From Streptococcus suis S735 (GTDB taxonomy: Bacteria > Bacillota > Bacilli > Lactobacillales > Streptococcaceae): 64,000 nt of DNA. Below the pieces are notes generated by a model. That model had not been told where the DNA came from and ran no database searches. It was given only the letters and a program-made list of their open reading frames with translations. Positions 29,513-39,071 of this stretch are shown here, in pieces (positions within the stretch are counted from its first letter, which is position 1; the number at the start of each line of letters is the position of its first letter). Made by a program: the position numbers and the translations under genes. The stretch lies in NCBI RefSeq assembly GCF_000294495.1, contig NC_018526.1:868001-932000 (forward strand), read 5' to 3'.

Positions 29513-31498
29513 CTACATATTCTTCAACTCAATGACCATATCGCGAATCTGGGCTGCCAGTTCAAAGTCAAGCACTTCTGCGGCTTCCTGCATCTGACCT
29601 TCCAGTTTCTTGATCATGGCCTTGCGTTCATCTTTATTAAGAGCATTGAAGTCCACAACCTCTTCCTTGTCCTGAGTGACAGCCTTGGTCACGCTAATCA
29701 GGTCACGGATCTCTTTCTTAATGGTCTGTGGAATAATGCCATGCTCTTCATTATAAGCCATCTGGATTTGACGGCGGCGGGCTGTTTCTTCCATGGCCTT
29801 CCGCATGGACTCGGTGACCTTGTCCGCATACATAATCACATGACCTTCAGAGTTACGAGCCGCTCGACCGATTGTCTGGATGAGCCCCCGTTCATTACGG
29901 AGGAAGCCCTCCTTGTCTGCGTCTAAGATAGCGACTAGACTAACTTCTGGCACGTCAATCCCTTCACGAAGCAGGTTAATCCCTATCAAAACATCAAAGA
30001 CACCCAAGCGAAGATCACGGATAATCTCCGTACGCTCCAAGGTCTTGATGTCCGAGTGCATATACTTGACCTTGACGCCCATTTCTTTCAGGTAGTCGGT
30101 CAAGTCCTCTGCCATTTTCTTGGTCAGGGTAGTGATAAAGGTTCGCTCGCCTTTTTCAACACGGGCATTGATTTCACCTAGGAGGTCGTCCATTTGGCCC
30201 ATAGTTGGACGGACTTCCACTTCTGGATCCAAAAGCCCGGTCGGCCGGATAATCTGCTCGACAACGGTCTCTGTCTGCTCCATTTCATAGTCACCCGGCG
30301 TCGCAGATACATAGACAATCTGGTGGACATGACTCTCAAATTCTTCCCTGCGCAGCGGACGATTATCCAATGCACTCGGTAGACGGAAACCATAGTTAAC
30401 CAGCATCTCCTTGCGTGAGCGGTCACCATTGTACATCCCCTTAATCTGCCCCATGGTCATGTGGCTCTCGTCAATCATAATCAGATAGTCCTCAGGGAAA
30501 AAGTCCAGCAGGGTATAAGGAGGCTCCCCCTCACTTCGCCCGTCCATGTGTCGTGAATAGTTCTCAACTCCGTTGGTATAGCCCATCTCCCGAAGCATCT
30601 CGATATCGTAGTCGGTTCGTTGTTTCAATCGCTGAGCTTCTAAGAGTTTTCCTTCTGCCTCAAAGACCTTGAGTTGCTCTTCTAGTTCCGCCTGAATCTT
30701 GGCAATGGCCGTTTCCATGTGGTCATCGTTGGTCACGAAGTGGGTGGCAGGGAAAATGGCCAAGTGGTCCACATCGCCCAAAACCTTGCCTGTCAGGCTT
30801 TCAATCTCACGAATGCGGTCGATTTCATCCCCGAAAAACTCCACACGAAAGGCATGTTCGTCACGGGAAGCTGGGAAAATCTCCACCACATCGCCACGCA
30901 CACGGAACCGTCCCCGTTGGAAGTCGATGTCGTTCCGCTCAAACTGGATATCCACCAAGGCATTGAGCAACTGATCACGGGAAATCTCCTGACCTGGTCG
31001 CAGGCTGACCACGCTATCTGAATATTCCTTGGGTGAACCCAAACCGTAGATACAAGAAACAGAAGCTACCACAATGACATCATTGCGTTCTAGCAGAGCT
31101 GAGGTCGCAGAGTGACGGAGTTTGTCAATCTCATCATTGACCGAACTATCCTTTTCGATATAGGTATCGCTAGACGGTACATAAGCTTCTGGCTGGTAGT
31201 AATCATAGTAAGACACGAAGTATTCGACCGCATTTTCTGGAAAGAATTCCTTGAACTCACTATAAAGCTGACCAGCCAAGGTCTTGTTGTGGGCGATGAC
31301 CAAGGTTGGCTTATTGACACGGGCGATAACCTGGCTCATGGTATAGGTCTTACCAGTACCAGTCGCCCCCATGAGAATCTGGGCTTTTTCGCCCCCCTCG
31401 ATGTTATCAACCAAGGTTTCAATGGCTTGGGGCTGGTCACCAGACGGTGCATATTTTGACACAAGTTTAAATTGGTTTTCAGTATTTCGATTGATCAT
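29513..31498 (-). CDS. uvrB: Excinuclease ABC subunit B
   Basis: UvrB is the damage-verifying helicase-like core of nucleotide excision repair. The 661-residue protein has Walker A GATGTGKT (44-51), the beta-hairpin region ([12 protein letters not shown]), the DEXD-type IDESHMT motif, motif VI (QTIGRAARN), and a C-terminal UVR domain (about 621-656) that contacts UvrA and UvrC. Its last 33 codons have a near-identical copy at 27532-27631. The gene itself is intact. Confidence 0.98.
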   Translation of the reverse strand: MINRNTENQFKLVSKYAPSGDQPQAIETLVDNIEGGEKAQILMGATGTGKTYTMSQVIARVNKPTLVIAHNKTLAGQLYSEFKEFFPENAVEYFVSYYDYYQPEAYVPSSDTYIEKDSSVNDEIDKLRHSATSALLERNDVIVVASVSCIYGLGSPKEYSDSVVSLRPGQEISRDQLLNALVDIQFERNDIDFQRGRFRVRGDVVEIFPASRDEHAFRVEFFGDEIDRIREIESLTGKVLGDVDHLAIFPATHFVTNDDHMETAIAKIQAELEEQLKVFEAEGKLLEAQRLKQRTDYDIEMLREMGYTNGVENYSRHMDGRSEGEPPYTLLDFFPEDYLIMIDESHMTMGQIKGMYNGDRSRKEMLVNYGFRLPSALDNRPLRREEFESHVHQIVYVSATPGDYEMEQTETVVEQIIRPTGLLDPEVEVRPTMGQMDDLLGEINARVEKGERTFITTLTKKMAEDLTDYLKEMGVKVKYMHSDIKTLERTEIIRDLRLGVFDVLIGINLLREGIDVPEVSLVAILDADKEGFLRNERGLIQTIGRAARNSEGHVIMYADKVTESMRKAMEETARRRQIQMAYNEEHGIIPQTIKKEIRDLISVTKAVTQDKEEVVDFNALNKDERKAMIKKLEGQMQEAAEVLDFELAAQIRDMVIELKNM

Positions 31499-31570
31499 AC
31501 TCCTATTTTATCATAAGTTCGACTAATGGAGAAACATTCTAAACCATTCACAACTATGTCCAAAATATTA

Positions 31571-31661
31571 AATTTTCTCACATTTTAATGACTTTGTATG
31601 TCAGAAATTCTGACATTATAAAAACCTCAATTTTGCATTAATTTTCAGAATATGATATACT
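31571..31661 (+). promoter_or_regulatory. glnP-type promoter with GlnR box and CodY boxes
   Basis: TGTCAGAAATTCTGACA (31599-31615) fits the GlnR consensus TGTNAN7TNACA exactly and lies within a perfect 19-base palindrome. AATTTTCAGAATATG (31640-31654) differs from the CodY consensus at two positions and fills the promoter spacer. A weaker CodY-like site lies at 31571-31585. The promoter is TTGCAT (31633-31638), 17 bases, TATACT (31656-31661). Repression when nitrogen and branched-chain amino acids are plentiful is expected. Confidence 0.85.
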
Positions 31662-31695
31662 AGGACAGTTATTTTATAATAGAAGGAGTATGGAA

Positions 31696-33894
31696 ATGAA
31701 GAAAAAATTACTCATGTTATTGGCAAGCATTCTGCCAGTATTCTTTATTTTTACTGGCATTAAAGCTGACGATACTATTGATGTCGTATTTGACAATGCT
31801 TACGCCCCATTCGAGTTTAAAGACTCAGATCAAATTTATAAAGGATTAGATGTTGACATCATCAACGAAGTAGCCAAGCGCTCAGGTTGGACCATGAATC
31901 AAAGCTTCCCAGGATTTGATGCAGCTGTCAACGCTGTACAGGCTGGATCTGCGGACGCCCTAATGGCAGGTACAACTATCACCGAAGCGCGTAAGAAAGT
32001 ATTTACTTTCTCAGACCCTTACTTCGACACCAAAATCGTTATCGCTACCACAAAGGCAAATACCATCTCTTCATATAAGGACCTTAAAGGCAAGACTGTC
32101 GGTGTCAAAAACGGTACTGCAGCCCAAAACTTCCTAGAAGAAAACAAAGACAAGTACGGATACAACGTAAAAACTTTTGATACTGGCGATTTGATGTATA
32201 ATAGCCTTTCTGCTGGTGCTGTTGATGCTGTAATGGACGACGAAGCAGTTATTCAATACGCTATCCAACAAGGTCAAGACCTAAGTATTGACATCGAAGG
32301 CGAAGCCATCGGTTCATTTGGTTTCTCTGTAAAAAAAGGTAGCCAATATGAATATCTTGTTGAAGACTTTAACAAGGCTTTAGCTGAGATGAAGAAAGAT
32401 GGCACCTACGAAATAATCATGAACAAATGGTTGGGAGCTTCTACCACTTCTACCGAAAGTACAGATTACTCATCTCGTTTAAGCTTAACAGGAAACGCAT
32501 CAGCTAAAGCAACACCTGTCAAATCAAGCTACACAATTGTGGCAGATTCTTCTTTTGCTCCATTTGAATACCAAGATGAATCAGGTAACTATGTCGGGAT
32601 TGACATGGAATTAATCAAGGCAATCGCTGAACACCAAGGATTTACCATTACTATTCAAAACCCTGGTTTCGACGCTGCACTAAATGCTGTTCAAGCTGGA
32701 CAAGCTGATGCAGTTATTGCCGGTATGTCTATCACAGATGCTCGTAAGGAAATCTTTGACTTCTCAAACGCCTACTATACTTCAAACATCCTATTAGCTG
32801 TTAAAAATGGTAGTGACATCGCTTCTTACGAGGACTTAAAAGGGAAAACTGTTGGGGCTAAAAATGGTACTGCTTCATATAGTTTCTTAGAAGAAAACAA
32901 GTCAAAATATGGTTACACCCTAAAAGCCTTCGACGAAGCTTCAAGTATGTATGACAGTTTAAACTCTGGTTCTATTGATGCTCTTATGGATGACGAAGCG
33001 GTTCTTCTATATGCCATCCAACAAGGTCGCAACTTTGCAACACCAATTCCTGGCGAAAAATCAGGTGAGTACGGATTTGCCGTTAAAAAAGGTGCCAACC
33101 CAGAATTAATTGAAATGTTTAACAACGGCTTAGCTGCCCTAGTTGAATCAGGCAAGTATGATGAAATCCTTAATAAGTATTTCAACTCAACTGAAGAAGC
33201 AAGCACAACAACTTCAACTGTTGATGAGACAACGATTGTTGGTCTTTTGAAAAACAACTACGGTCAATTACTCTCAGGTCTTGGTATCACAATTGGACTT
33301 GCCCTTCTATCATTTGCTATTGCAATTGTGATCGGTATTATCTTCGGTATGTTTGCTGTCAGCCCAGTTAAAGCACTCCGTGTTACTTCATCTGTTTTTG
33401 TAGATGTTGTTCGTGGTATTCCGCTCATGATTGTCGCTGCATTCATCTTCTGGGGTATTCCAAACTTAATCGAGTCGATGACTGGTCAACAATCTCCAAT
33501 CAATGACTTTGTCGCTGGTACGATCGCCCTATCCCTCAACTCTGGTGCCTATATTGCCGAGATTGTTCGTGGCGGTATTCAGGCAGTTCCAGCTGGTCAG
33601 ATGGAAGCATCTCGCAGTTTAGGTATTTCCTACGGAACAACCATGCGTAAGATTATCCTACCTCAAGCTGGTAAAATTATGTTGCCTAACTTTATCAACC
33701 AGTTTGTTATTACTCTGAAAGATACCACTATCATTTCTGCGATTGGTTTGGTCGAACTCTTCCAAGCGGGTAAAATCATTATTGCACGTAACTACCAATC
33801 CTTCCGTATGTATGCAATTCTTGCCATCATTTACTTGGTAGTTATCACACTCTTGACTCGCTTAGCACGCAAACTCGAAAAAGGAGGCAAATAA
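31696..33894 (+). CDS. glnP: Amino-acid ABC transporter: two substrate-binding domains fused to the permease (GlnP-type)
   Basis: The 732-residue protein has a signal peptide (about 1-24) and two tandem family 3 binding domains (about 25-250 and 275-500), both with the [16 protein letters not shown] and [15 protein letters not shown] motifs. A membrane permease domain (about 515-725) holds the EAA loop [11 protein letters not shown]. Such fusions (GlnPQ) import glutamine, glutamate and asparagine; specificity here is inferred. The ATG at 31696 has AAGGAG seven bases before it. It overlaps the ATPase gene by one base. Confidence 0.93.
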   Translation: MKKKLLMLLASILPVFFIFTGIKADDTIDVVFDNAYAPFEFKDSDQIYKGLDVDIINEVAKRSGWTMNQSFPGFDAAVNAVQAGSADALMAGTTITEARKKVFTFSDPYFDTKIVIATTKANTISSYKDLKGKTVGVKNGTAAQNFLEENKDKYGYNVKTFDTGDLMYNSLSAGAVDAVMDDEAVIQYAIQQGQDLSIDIEGEAIGSFGFSVKKGSQYEYLVEDFNKALAEMKKDGTYEIIMNKWLGASTTSTESTDYSSRLSLTGNASAKATPVKSSYTIVADSSFAPFEYQDESGNYVGIDMELIKAIAEHQGFTITIQNPGFDAALNAVQAGQADAVIAGMSITDARKEIFDFSNAYYTSNILLAVKNGSDIASYEDLKGKTVGAKNGTASYSFLEENKSKYGYTLKAFDEASSMYDSLNSGSIDALMDDEAVLLYAIQQGRNFATPIPGEKSGEYGFAVKKGANPELIEMFNNGLAALVESGKYDEILNKYFNSTEEASTTTSTVDETTIVGLLKNNYGQLLSGLGITIGLALLSFAIAIVIGIIFGMFAVSPVKALRVTSSVFVDVVRGIPLMIVAAFIFWGIPNLIESMTGQQSPINDFVAGTIALSLNSGAYIAEIVRGGIQAVPAGQMEASRSLGISYGTTMRKIILPQAGKIMLPNFINQFVITLKDTTIISAIGLVELFQAGKIIIARNYQSFRMYAILAIIYLVVITLLTRLARKLEKGGK

Positions 33895-34634
33895 TGGCTC
33901 AATTAAAAATCAATGTCCATGACTTACACAAGTCTTATGGTAAAAACGAGGTCCTCAAAGGTATTACTGCTAAGTTCTATGAAGGCGATGTTGTTTGTAT
34001 CATCGGTCCTTCTGGTTCAGGTAAATCGACCTTCCTTCGTACAATGAACTTACTTGAAACCATTACAAGTGGTCAAGTAACAGTCGATGGATATGACTTA
34101 ACCGACCCTAAGACAGATGTTGACGCCTTCCGTTCAAATGTCGGAATGGTATTCCAACACTTCAACCTCTTCCCTCATATGTCTGTACTTGACAATATCA
34201 CATTTGCGCCAATCGAACACAAATTGATGGACAAGTCTGAAGCTGAAAAGGTCGGCATGGAATTATTGGAAAAAGTTGGATTGGCAGACAAACGCGACGC
34301 TATGCCAGACAGCCTTTCAGGTGGTCAGAAGCAACGTGTTGCTATCGCTCGTGCCCTCGCTATGAACCCAGACATCATGCTCTTCGACGAACCAACTTCT
34401 GCCCTTGACCCTGAAATGGTTGGCGATGTACTCAACGTTATGAAAGACTTGGCTGAGCAAGGTATGACCATGTTAATCGTCACACACGAGATGGGCTTTG
34501 CCCGCAAGGTTGCTAATCGCGTTATCTTCACTGATGGCGGTGAGTTCCTTGAAGATGGTACACCAGAGCAAATCTTTGATAACCCACAACATCCACGTTT
34601 ACAAGACTTCCTTGATAAGGTCTTGAACGTCTAA
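33894..34634 (+). CDS. glnQ: Amino-acid ABC transporter ATP-binding protein
   Basis: The 246-residue ATPase powers the upstream fused importer. It has Walker A GPSGSGKS, the signature LSGGQKQR, Walker B with catalytic Glu in [13 protein letters not shown], and an H-loop VTHEMGFA. Its ATG shares one base with the preceding stop codon. A strong terminator follows. Confidence 0.95.
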   Translation: MAQLKINVHDLHKSYGKNEVLKGITAKFYEGDVVCIIGPSGSGKSTFLRTMNLLETITSGQVTVDGYDLTDPKTDVDAFRSNVGMVFQHFNLFPHMSVLDNITFAPIEHKLMDKSEAEKVGMELLEKVGLADKRDAMPDSLSGGQKQRVAIARALAMNPDIMLFDEPTSALDPEMVGDVLNVMKDLAEQGMTMLIVTHEMGFARKVANRVIFTDGGEFLEDGTPEQIFDNPQHPRLQDFLDKVLNV

Positions 34635-34670
34635 GCTAAACGAAAAGCCTTGACTTGCATCAAGGTTTCA

Positions 34671-34716
34671 GATTGAAGAAAAAGTCCATTTTGGACGATT
34701 TTCTTCAATCTTTTTT
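34671..34716 (+). terminator. Strong terminator after glnPQ
   Basis: GATTGAAGAAAA (34671-34682) pairs with TTTTCTTCAATC (34699-34710), with an inner GTCC/GGAC, followed by six Ts. Confidence 0.92.
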
Positions 34717-34735
34717 CTTTATGTTGAAAATAAAA

Positions 34736-34775
34736 AACTCTTAGAAACGCCGAAATATCAATGTTTCTAAGAGTT
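34736..34775. repeat. Second long hairpin between glnQ and the GNAT gene
   Basis: A 13-base perfect inverted repeat, AACTCTTAGAAAC (34736-34748) with GTTTCTAAGAGTT (34763-34775), is flanked by A/T runs. With a further TTGAC/GTCAA hairpin and T-run near 34844-34870, it gives terminator activity in both directions between convergent genes. Confidence 0.75.
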
Positions 34776-34887
34776 TAATGACTTGCTATCTTTCGCAAAC
34801 TTCTTCAATTTTTTATATTTTTAAGAGTTTATCTACGTTCTGAAGCTTTGACTTTCGTCAAGTTTTTTTTGGTATCTCAAAATTAAT

Positions 34888-35379
34888 TTACAATATCATC
34901 TTGTAGGACCAACCTTTCTTTGTCTTTTCAACAGCTTCAAAGCCACATTTCTCAAACAGTTTACGGGGGCCTGTATTCCAGTCATATATTTCTTCTACAG
35001 GTATTTCCTCAAGCCCCACTTCTCTTGCACGTTCAATCATTCGCTGTAATACCTTGGTTCCAATTCCCTTTTTCCAATACCGCTTATCTCCAATGGCAAT
35101 GGCAAAATCATCTGCAAACAGCGTCACATCACCAATTGGGATAAACTGATTGTCTTCAAAAATTTCAATAAAGTAACATTCGCCATTTTTAGACAAATAA
35201 TCATACATACGATTGAGCAAGTCAAGACTATAACGTTCTTGATCACCATCAATCAGCCAGACCAATTCTAGATCTTGGTGCCATTCAAAAGAAAAATCAT
35301 GCTGACCATCATACCGACGTAAACGGACTTGTTTGTCTATTTCTAAAATATCTGCTTGCTCAATTCCAGTGATTGCCAT
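34888..35379 (-). CDS. GNAT-family N-acetyltransferase
   Basis: The 163-residue protein is RimL/AacA-like: FIPIGDVTLFADDFAIAIGDKRYW, then KKGIGTKVLQRMIERA as the acetyl-CoA loop and a final NTGPRKLFEKCGFE. The substrate is unknown. It is convergent with glnQ and divergent from the ABC-F gene. No neighbour suggests a pathway. Confidence 0.87.
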   Translation of the reverse strand: MAITGIEQADILEIDKQVRLRRYDGQHDFSFEWHQDLELVWLIDGDQERYSLDLLNRMYDYLSKNGECYFIEIFEDNQFIPIGDVTLFADDFAIAIGDKRYWKKGIGTKVLQRMIERAREVGLEEIPVEEIYDWNTGPRKLFEKCGFEAVEKTKKGWSYKMIL

Positions 35380-35458
35380 TTCGGATCCTCTCTCATTTAC
35401 AATAAGTTCATTTTAACATATATCTCTATCGAAATCTATGAATATTATAGCACGCTGA

Positions 35459-35660
35459 TTGACAAGATTCTATCGATATGCTATATTAAAACAAATAAAG
35501 CATGCGAGGTAAGGAGAAATGGACAATAACAAGTAAACTCAATTTAAGTTCTATACTTATTTAGTAGTTTTCTTGCGTCCATTTTTCTGTTTCTCTGTTC
35601 CATGAATAGGGTCTTTTTGAGCAGATTTCGACACACTACTAAATAGGTAGTGTGTTTTTT
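35459..35660 (+). promoter_or_regulatory. Promoter, leader ORFs and terminator/antiterminator switch before the ABC-F gene
   Basis: TTGACA (35459-35464), 17 bases and TATATT (35482-35487) form a near-ideal promoter. The leader holds a 20-codon frame (35502-35564, starting MRGKEKW) and a five-codon frame MDNNK (35519-35536) with GAGG before it. A terminator follows: ACACACTAC (35631-35639), GTAGTGTGT (35647-35655) and a T-run. TATTTAGTAGT at 35558-35568 can instead pair with ACTACTAAATA at 35635-35645, destroying the terminator. The 20-codon frame ends inside that antiterminator strand. A ribosome finishing the leader would mask it; one stalled early by a drug would free it. Confidence 0.8.
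35502..35564 (+). CDS. Candidate leader peptide of the ABC-F gene
   Basis: This 20-residue frame starts about eight bases after the predicted transcription start and lacks room for a normal ribosome binding site. Its last codons and stop overlap the antiterminator strand. A shorter alternative, MDNNK at 35519-35536, has a better binding site. Which is translated, or whether both are, cannot be decided from sequence. Confidence 0.4.
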   Translation: MRGKEKWTITSKLNLSSILI

Positions 35661-35677
35661 CTTGTAAAGGAGGCCTT

Positions 35678-37210
35678 ATGCTACTAACCACTCATCACCT
35701 ATCTCTCGACCATCAAAAAGATTTGCGAAATCTAGTTCAGGACCTAAACCTCATTGTTAACCCTGGCGATAAAATAGCTATCATCGGCGAAGAAGGAAAC
35801 GGAAAATCCAGTCTATTACTCACCTTGATGGATTCCACTCTTGTCGCCGACTACCTGCTTCAATCAGGCAGTATTCACCGATATTTTCACTCACCAGTCT
35901 ATATTCCCCAAAGTCTTCCACTGGAAATAGCAGAGCTAACCCTGAACGACTACTTCTTCGCTGACTTGGACAGCGACATTGATTACAGCCTACTCTACCT
36001 CTATGCTGACCAGCTCCAGTTTGACAGTGAGCGATTTGCCAGTCAACAATTGATTGAAAGCCTGTCAGGTGGTGAAAAACTAAAAATTCAGTTAATCAAA
36101 TCTCTAGCAACTCCATCTGATATTATTTTTCTGGATGAGCCGTCCAATGACTTGGATTTAGATACCTTACTTTGGCTTGAAAACTATACCATTACTAGTC
36201 CTAAAACCATCCTATTTGTTTCTCACGATGAAGACTTTCTTAGCAGAACAGCTACAAAAATCATTCATCTAGAATCGGTTAAAAAGAAAACACTTGCACA
36301 GACCAAGGTTGAAGAACTAGATTACCAGGATTACGCATTGAGACGCCAGCAAGCTTATCAGAAGCAGGTCCAGCAAGCTCGGAACGACCAAAAAGAATTT
36401 GACAAAGCCATGAATAAGCACCTACGTCAAAAATCACAGGTTCGTCACACCTTGCTCAACACCCATGATGCCACACTAGGACGGCTCATTGCTAAGAAAA
36501 TGAAAAATGTTCTCTCACGTGAAAAACGCTATGAAAGAATGAAGGAAAATCTTACACAAGTTCCTTTTCATGAAGATGCCATTTCCCTCTTCTTCTCAGA
36601 CATTTCACCACTACCAGCTAGAAAACAAGTGCTTCACTTAGAAAACTTCCAATTGAACGTTGAAGAACGACAATTAGTTAGCAATATCCATTTCAACATA
36701 AATGGACAAGAGAAAATTGGCATCATTGGACAAAATGGAATTGGTAAATCCAGTTTTCTAAAGCTAATCTATCAGAAACTCAGGCACCGAGCAGATATAA
36801 ACTTGGGATACATGCCCCAGCGCTATTCAGAAGTCCTTGATGAGTCTAAAACTCCACTTGATTTTTTATTAGAAAATGGCAATCGTGAGCAGGAGCAACT
36901 TATCTTAACACATCTAGCCAGTCTGCAGTTTACACGACAAGAAGTTCATCACAAGATCTGTGAACTTTCGGGGGGACAAAAAGCCAAGTTACTCTTGTTA
37001 AAAATGGTTCTTGATCAAGCCAATTTTCTCTTGTTAGATGAACCCAGTCGAAACTTCTCTCCCACTTCTCAGCCATATATTCGTCAACTATTTGCCGATT
37101 ATCCAGGTGGTTTGGTATGCGTATCACACGACAGACGCTTTTTGAAAGAAGTTTGTCAAAGAATCTATCGACTAACTGAGAATGGACTGGAAGAACTAGG
37201 ACAGATATAA
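35678..37210 (+). CDS. ABC-F protein (ribosome protection type, Lsa/Vga-like second ATPase motif)
   Basis: The 510-residue protein has two ATPase domains and no membrane segments, so it acts on ribosomes and not as an exporter. Domain 1 has GEEGNGKSS, LSGGEKLK and FLDEPSNDLD; domain 2 has GQNGIGKSS, LSGGQKAK and LLDEPSRNFSP. A charged linker (about 205-300) separates them. The RNFSP ending is shared with antibiotic-resistance ABC-F groups such as Lsa and Vga, and not with EttA-type housekeeping factors. With the drug-sensing type of leader upstream, target protection against lincosamide, streptogramin or pleuromutilin-type drugs is plausible but unproven. AAAGGAGG precedes the ATG. Confidence 0.88.
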   Translation: MLLTTHHLSLDHQKDLRNLVQDLNLIVNPGDKIAIIGEEGNGKSSLLLTLMDSTLVADYLLQSGSIHRYFHSPVYIPQSLPLEIAELTLNDYFFADLDSDIDYSLLYLYADQLQFDSERFASQQLIESLSGGEKLKIQLIKSLATPSDIIFLDEPSNDLDLDTLLWLENYTITSPKTILFVSHDEDFLSRTATKIIHLESVKKKTLAQTKVEELDYQDYALRRQQAYQKQVQQARNDQKEFDKAMNKHLRQKSQVRHTLLNTHDATLGRLIAKKMKNVLSREKRYERMKENLTQVPFHEDAISLFFSDISPLPARKQVLHLENFQLNVEERQLVSNIHFNINGQEKIGIIGQNGIGKSSFLKLIYQKLRHRADINLGYMPQRYSEVLDESKTPLDFLLENGNREQEQLILTHLASLQFTRQEVHHKICELSGGQKAKLLLLKMVLDQANFLLLDEPSRNFSPTSQPYIRQLFADYPGGLVCVSHDRRFLKEVCQRIYRLTENGLEELGQI

Positions 37211-37246
37211 AAAAGGAAAATGGCACACACGCCAAATTTCCTTTTA
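37208..37246. terminator. Bidirectional terminator between the ABC-F gene and metY
   Basis: An A-run and AAGGAAA pair with TTTCCTT and a T-run, with an inner TGGC/GCCA around ACACAC. It serves the two convergent genes. Confidence 0.85.
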
Positions 37247-37290
37247 TTATTTATTCATAAAGAATGAAGCCAAGCTATTCGATTCACAAC

Positions 37291-38571
37291 CTATAATTTA
37301 TCAAGAGCAAGTTGCAAATCTTCAATCAAATCATTGATATTTTCAAGACCAACAGATAGGCGGATTTGATTTGGTGTGACCCCAGCAGCAAGTAAATCTT
37401 CCGGAGCTAACTGAGCATGCGTGGTTGTAGCTGGATGAACTACTAGTGATTTCGCATCGGCAACGTTTGCTAAATTAGAAAAGATTTCCAAGCCATCAAT
37501 AACCTTTCGGGCTTCTTCTGCTCCGCCTTTTACTTGGAAAGAGAAAATAGATCCAACACCTTTAGGCAGGTATTTATCTGCCAAAGCCTTATAAGGACTA
37601 TCTGGAAGTGATGGATAATTGACCGACTCAACATTAGGGTGATTGAGCAAGAAATCAACAATCTTTTCAGCATTTGACACATGACGCTCTACACGGAGAG
37701 ACAAGGTTTCTAACCCATGCAAAAGCAAGAAGGCGTTGAATGGAGAAAGGGCTGCACCTGTATCGCGAAGTAATTGTACACGAACTGCAACAATAAATGC
37801 AGCTACACCAATATCACGAGTATAACTAATGTTATGATAGCTTGGATCTTCTTCAACAAATTGCGGAAACTTACCAGATGCCGCCCAATCAAACTTACCG
37901 CTATCGACAATCACACCGCCAATGGTCGTACCATGCCCACCGATAAACTTGGTTGCTGAATGGACGGCAATATCAACACCATGAGAAAATACATTAATCA
38001 AATATGGGGTTGCGAAGGTATTATCTGAAACAAGTGGGATGTGGTAGGTGTGTGCAATTTCTGCCAATTTTTCAAGATCAGGAATATTGATAACAGGATT
38101 TCCCAAGGTTTCAATAAATACCAGTTTTGTATTATCTTTAATCGCAGCTTCTACCGCTTCAAAATCATCAATATCTACAAAGCTTGTTGTAATACCATAG
38201 CGAGGAAGGGTTTCTTTGAATAGGTTAAAAGTCCCACCATAGAGTGTCGTTGCCGCCACAATGTGATCACCAGCATGCGCTAATGCTAGAATAGTGTATG
38301 TGATGGCTGCCATTCCTGAAGAAGTGGCCAAGGCACCAATACCACCTTCTAAAGCTGCCACACGATTTTCAAAAGTAGAGACCGTCGGATTAGTGATACG
38401 AGTATAGATATTCCCTGATTTACGCAATGCAAATAAATCTTCTGCTTCTTGAGCATCTTCAAAAACATAGGAAGTGGTTTGATAGATGGGTACTGCACGT
38501 GATTTTGAAGCAGAATCAACTTCTTGTCCAGCATGGAGTTGAAGGGTTTCAAATGAAAATTCTCTAGTCAT
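37291..38571 (-). CDS. metY: O-acetylhomoserine sulfhydrylase
   Basis: This 426-residue PLP enzyme makes homocysteine from O-acetylhomoserine and sulfide. The PLP-binding Lys is residue 208 in HSATKFIGGHG. IYTRITNPT (55-63) and SSGMAAI (84-90) are typical of the Cys/Met metabolism family, and the length fits MetY better than MetB/MetC (about 380-400). A MET-box 79 bases before the start implies methionine control. AGGAGT lies upstream of the ATG. Confidence 0.93.
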   Translation of the reverse strand: MTREFSFETLQLHAGQEVDSASKSRAVPIYQTTSYVFEDAQEAEDLFALRKSGNIYTRITNPTVSTFENRVAALEGGIGALATSSGMAAITYTILALAHAGDHIVAATTLYGGTFNLFKETLPRYGITTSFVDIDDFEAVEAAIKDNTKLVFIETLGNPVINIPDLEKLAEIAHTYHIPLVSDNTFATPYLINVFSHGVDIAVHSATKFIGGHGTTIGGVIVDSGKFDWAASGKFPQFVEEDPSYHNISYTRDIGVAAFIVAVRVQLLRDTGAALSPFNAFLLLHGLETLSLRVERHVSNAEKIVDFLLNHPNVESVNYPSLPDSPYKALADKYLPKGVGSIFSFQVKGGAEEARKVIDGLEIFSNLANVADAKSLVVHPATTTHAQLAPEDLLAAGVTPNQIRLSVGLENINDLIEDLQLALDKL

Positions 38572-38649
38572 AAAGGTACTCCTTTGGTCTTTTTCTGTAT
38601 TCTACCTCATTTTTACCATCTTGACTAATACTTAAATATTAGAGATATA

Positions 38650-38666
38650 TATAGTTAACAACTATA
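38650..38666 (-). promoter_or_regulatory. MET-box before metY
   Basis: TATAGTT-AAC-AACTATA is a perfect inverted repeat and matches the streptococcal MET-box bound by MtaR/MetR. It lies between metY and the divergent zinc-ribbon gene. Confidence 0.87.
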
Positions 38667-38744
38667 GCCATAGGATCAGTTATTTTAGAAAAAATAATAT
38701 TCATTTTCCTTGAATAAAATAAGGACACGATTTACAATAAGATT

Positions 38745-39071
38745 ATGAATACCTTAATAGAATATATCGGTCCGATTATCCTCATAGTACTAATAATCTC
38801 TTATAGCATCTATCGCAGATGCCATCCTAATAATATGGACACTAAACAAGCGCTCAAATGTCCAAAATGTAAGTCAATAAAACTGCAAACTTACATTCCA
38901 ACACAAAAAAGATATTCTCGTAAAGCCGGTATGATTGGTCATGCAATCAATGGCATAGAGGGAGCTATGTTTGCAATGCTCTATGAAGCTGATCGGACTT
39001 ATTATCGTTGTCAACATTGCGGTTACCGATTTTCTAGAAAGGAGAATCGTTTTATTTCCAACATCGAATAA
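38745..39071 (+). CDS. Small membrane protein with a zinc ribbon
   Basis: The 108-residue protein is not a family I can name. One membrane helix (about 7-24) is followed by two CxxC pairs, CPKC and CQHC, that could bind zinc. A glycine-rich middle (GMIGHAINGIEGAMFAML) could be a second membrane-associated stretch. The promoter is TTGAAT (38710-38715), 17 bases, TACAAT (38733-38738). The ATG lies six bases past the -10, so the message may have no leader. No ribosome binding site is placed to help it. Confidence 0.7.
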   Translation: MNTLIEYIGPIILIVLIISYSIYRRCHPNNMDTKQALKCPKCKSIKLQTYIPTQKRYSRKAGMIGHAINGIEGAMFAMLYEADRTYYRCQHCGYRFSRKENRFISNIE

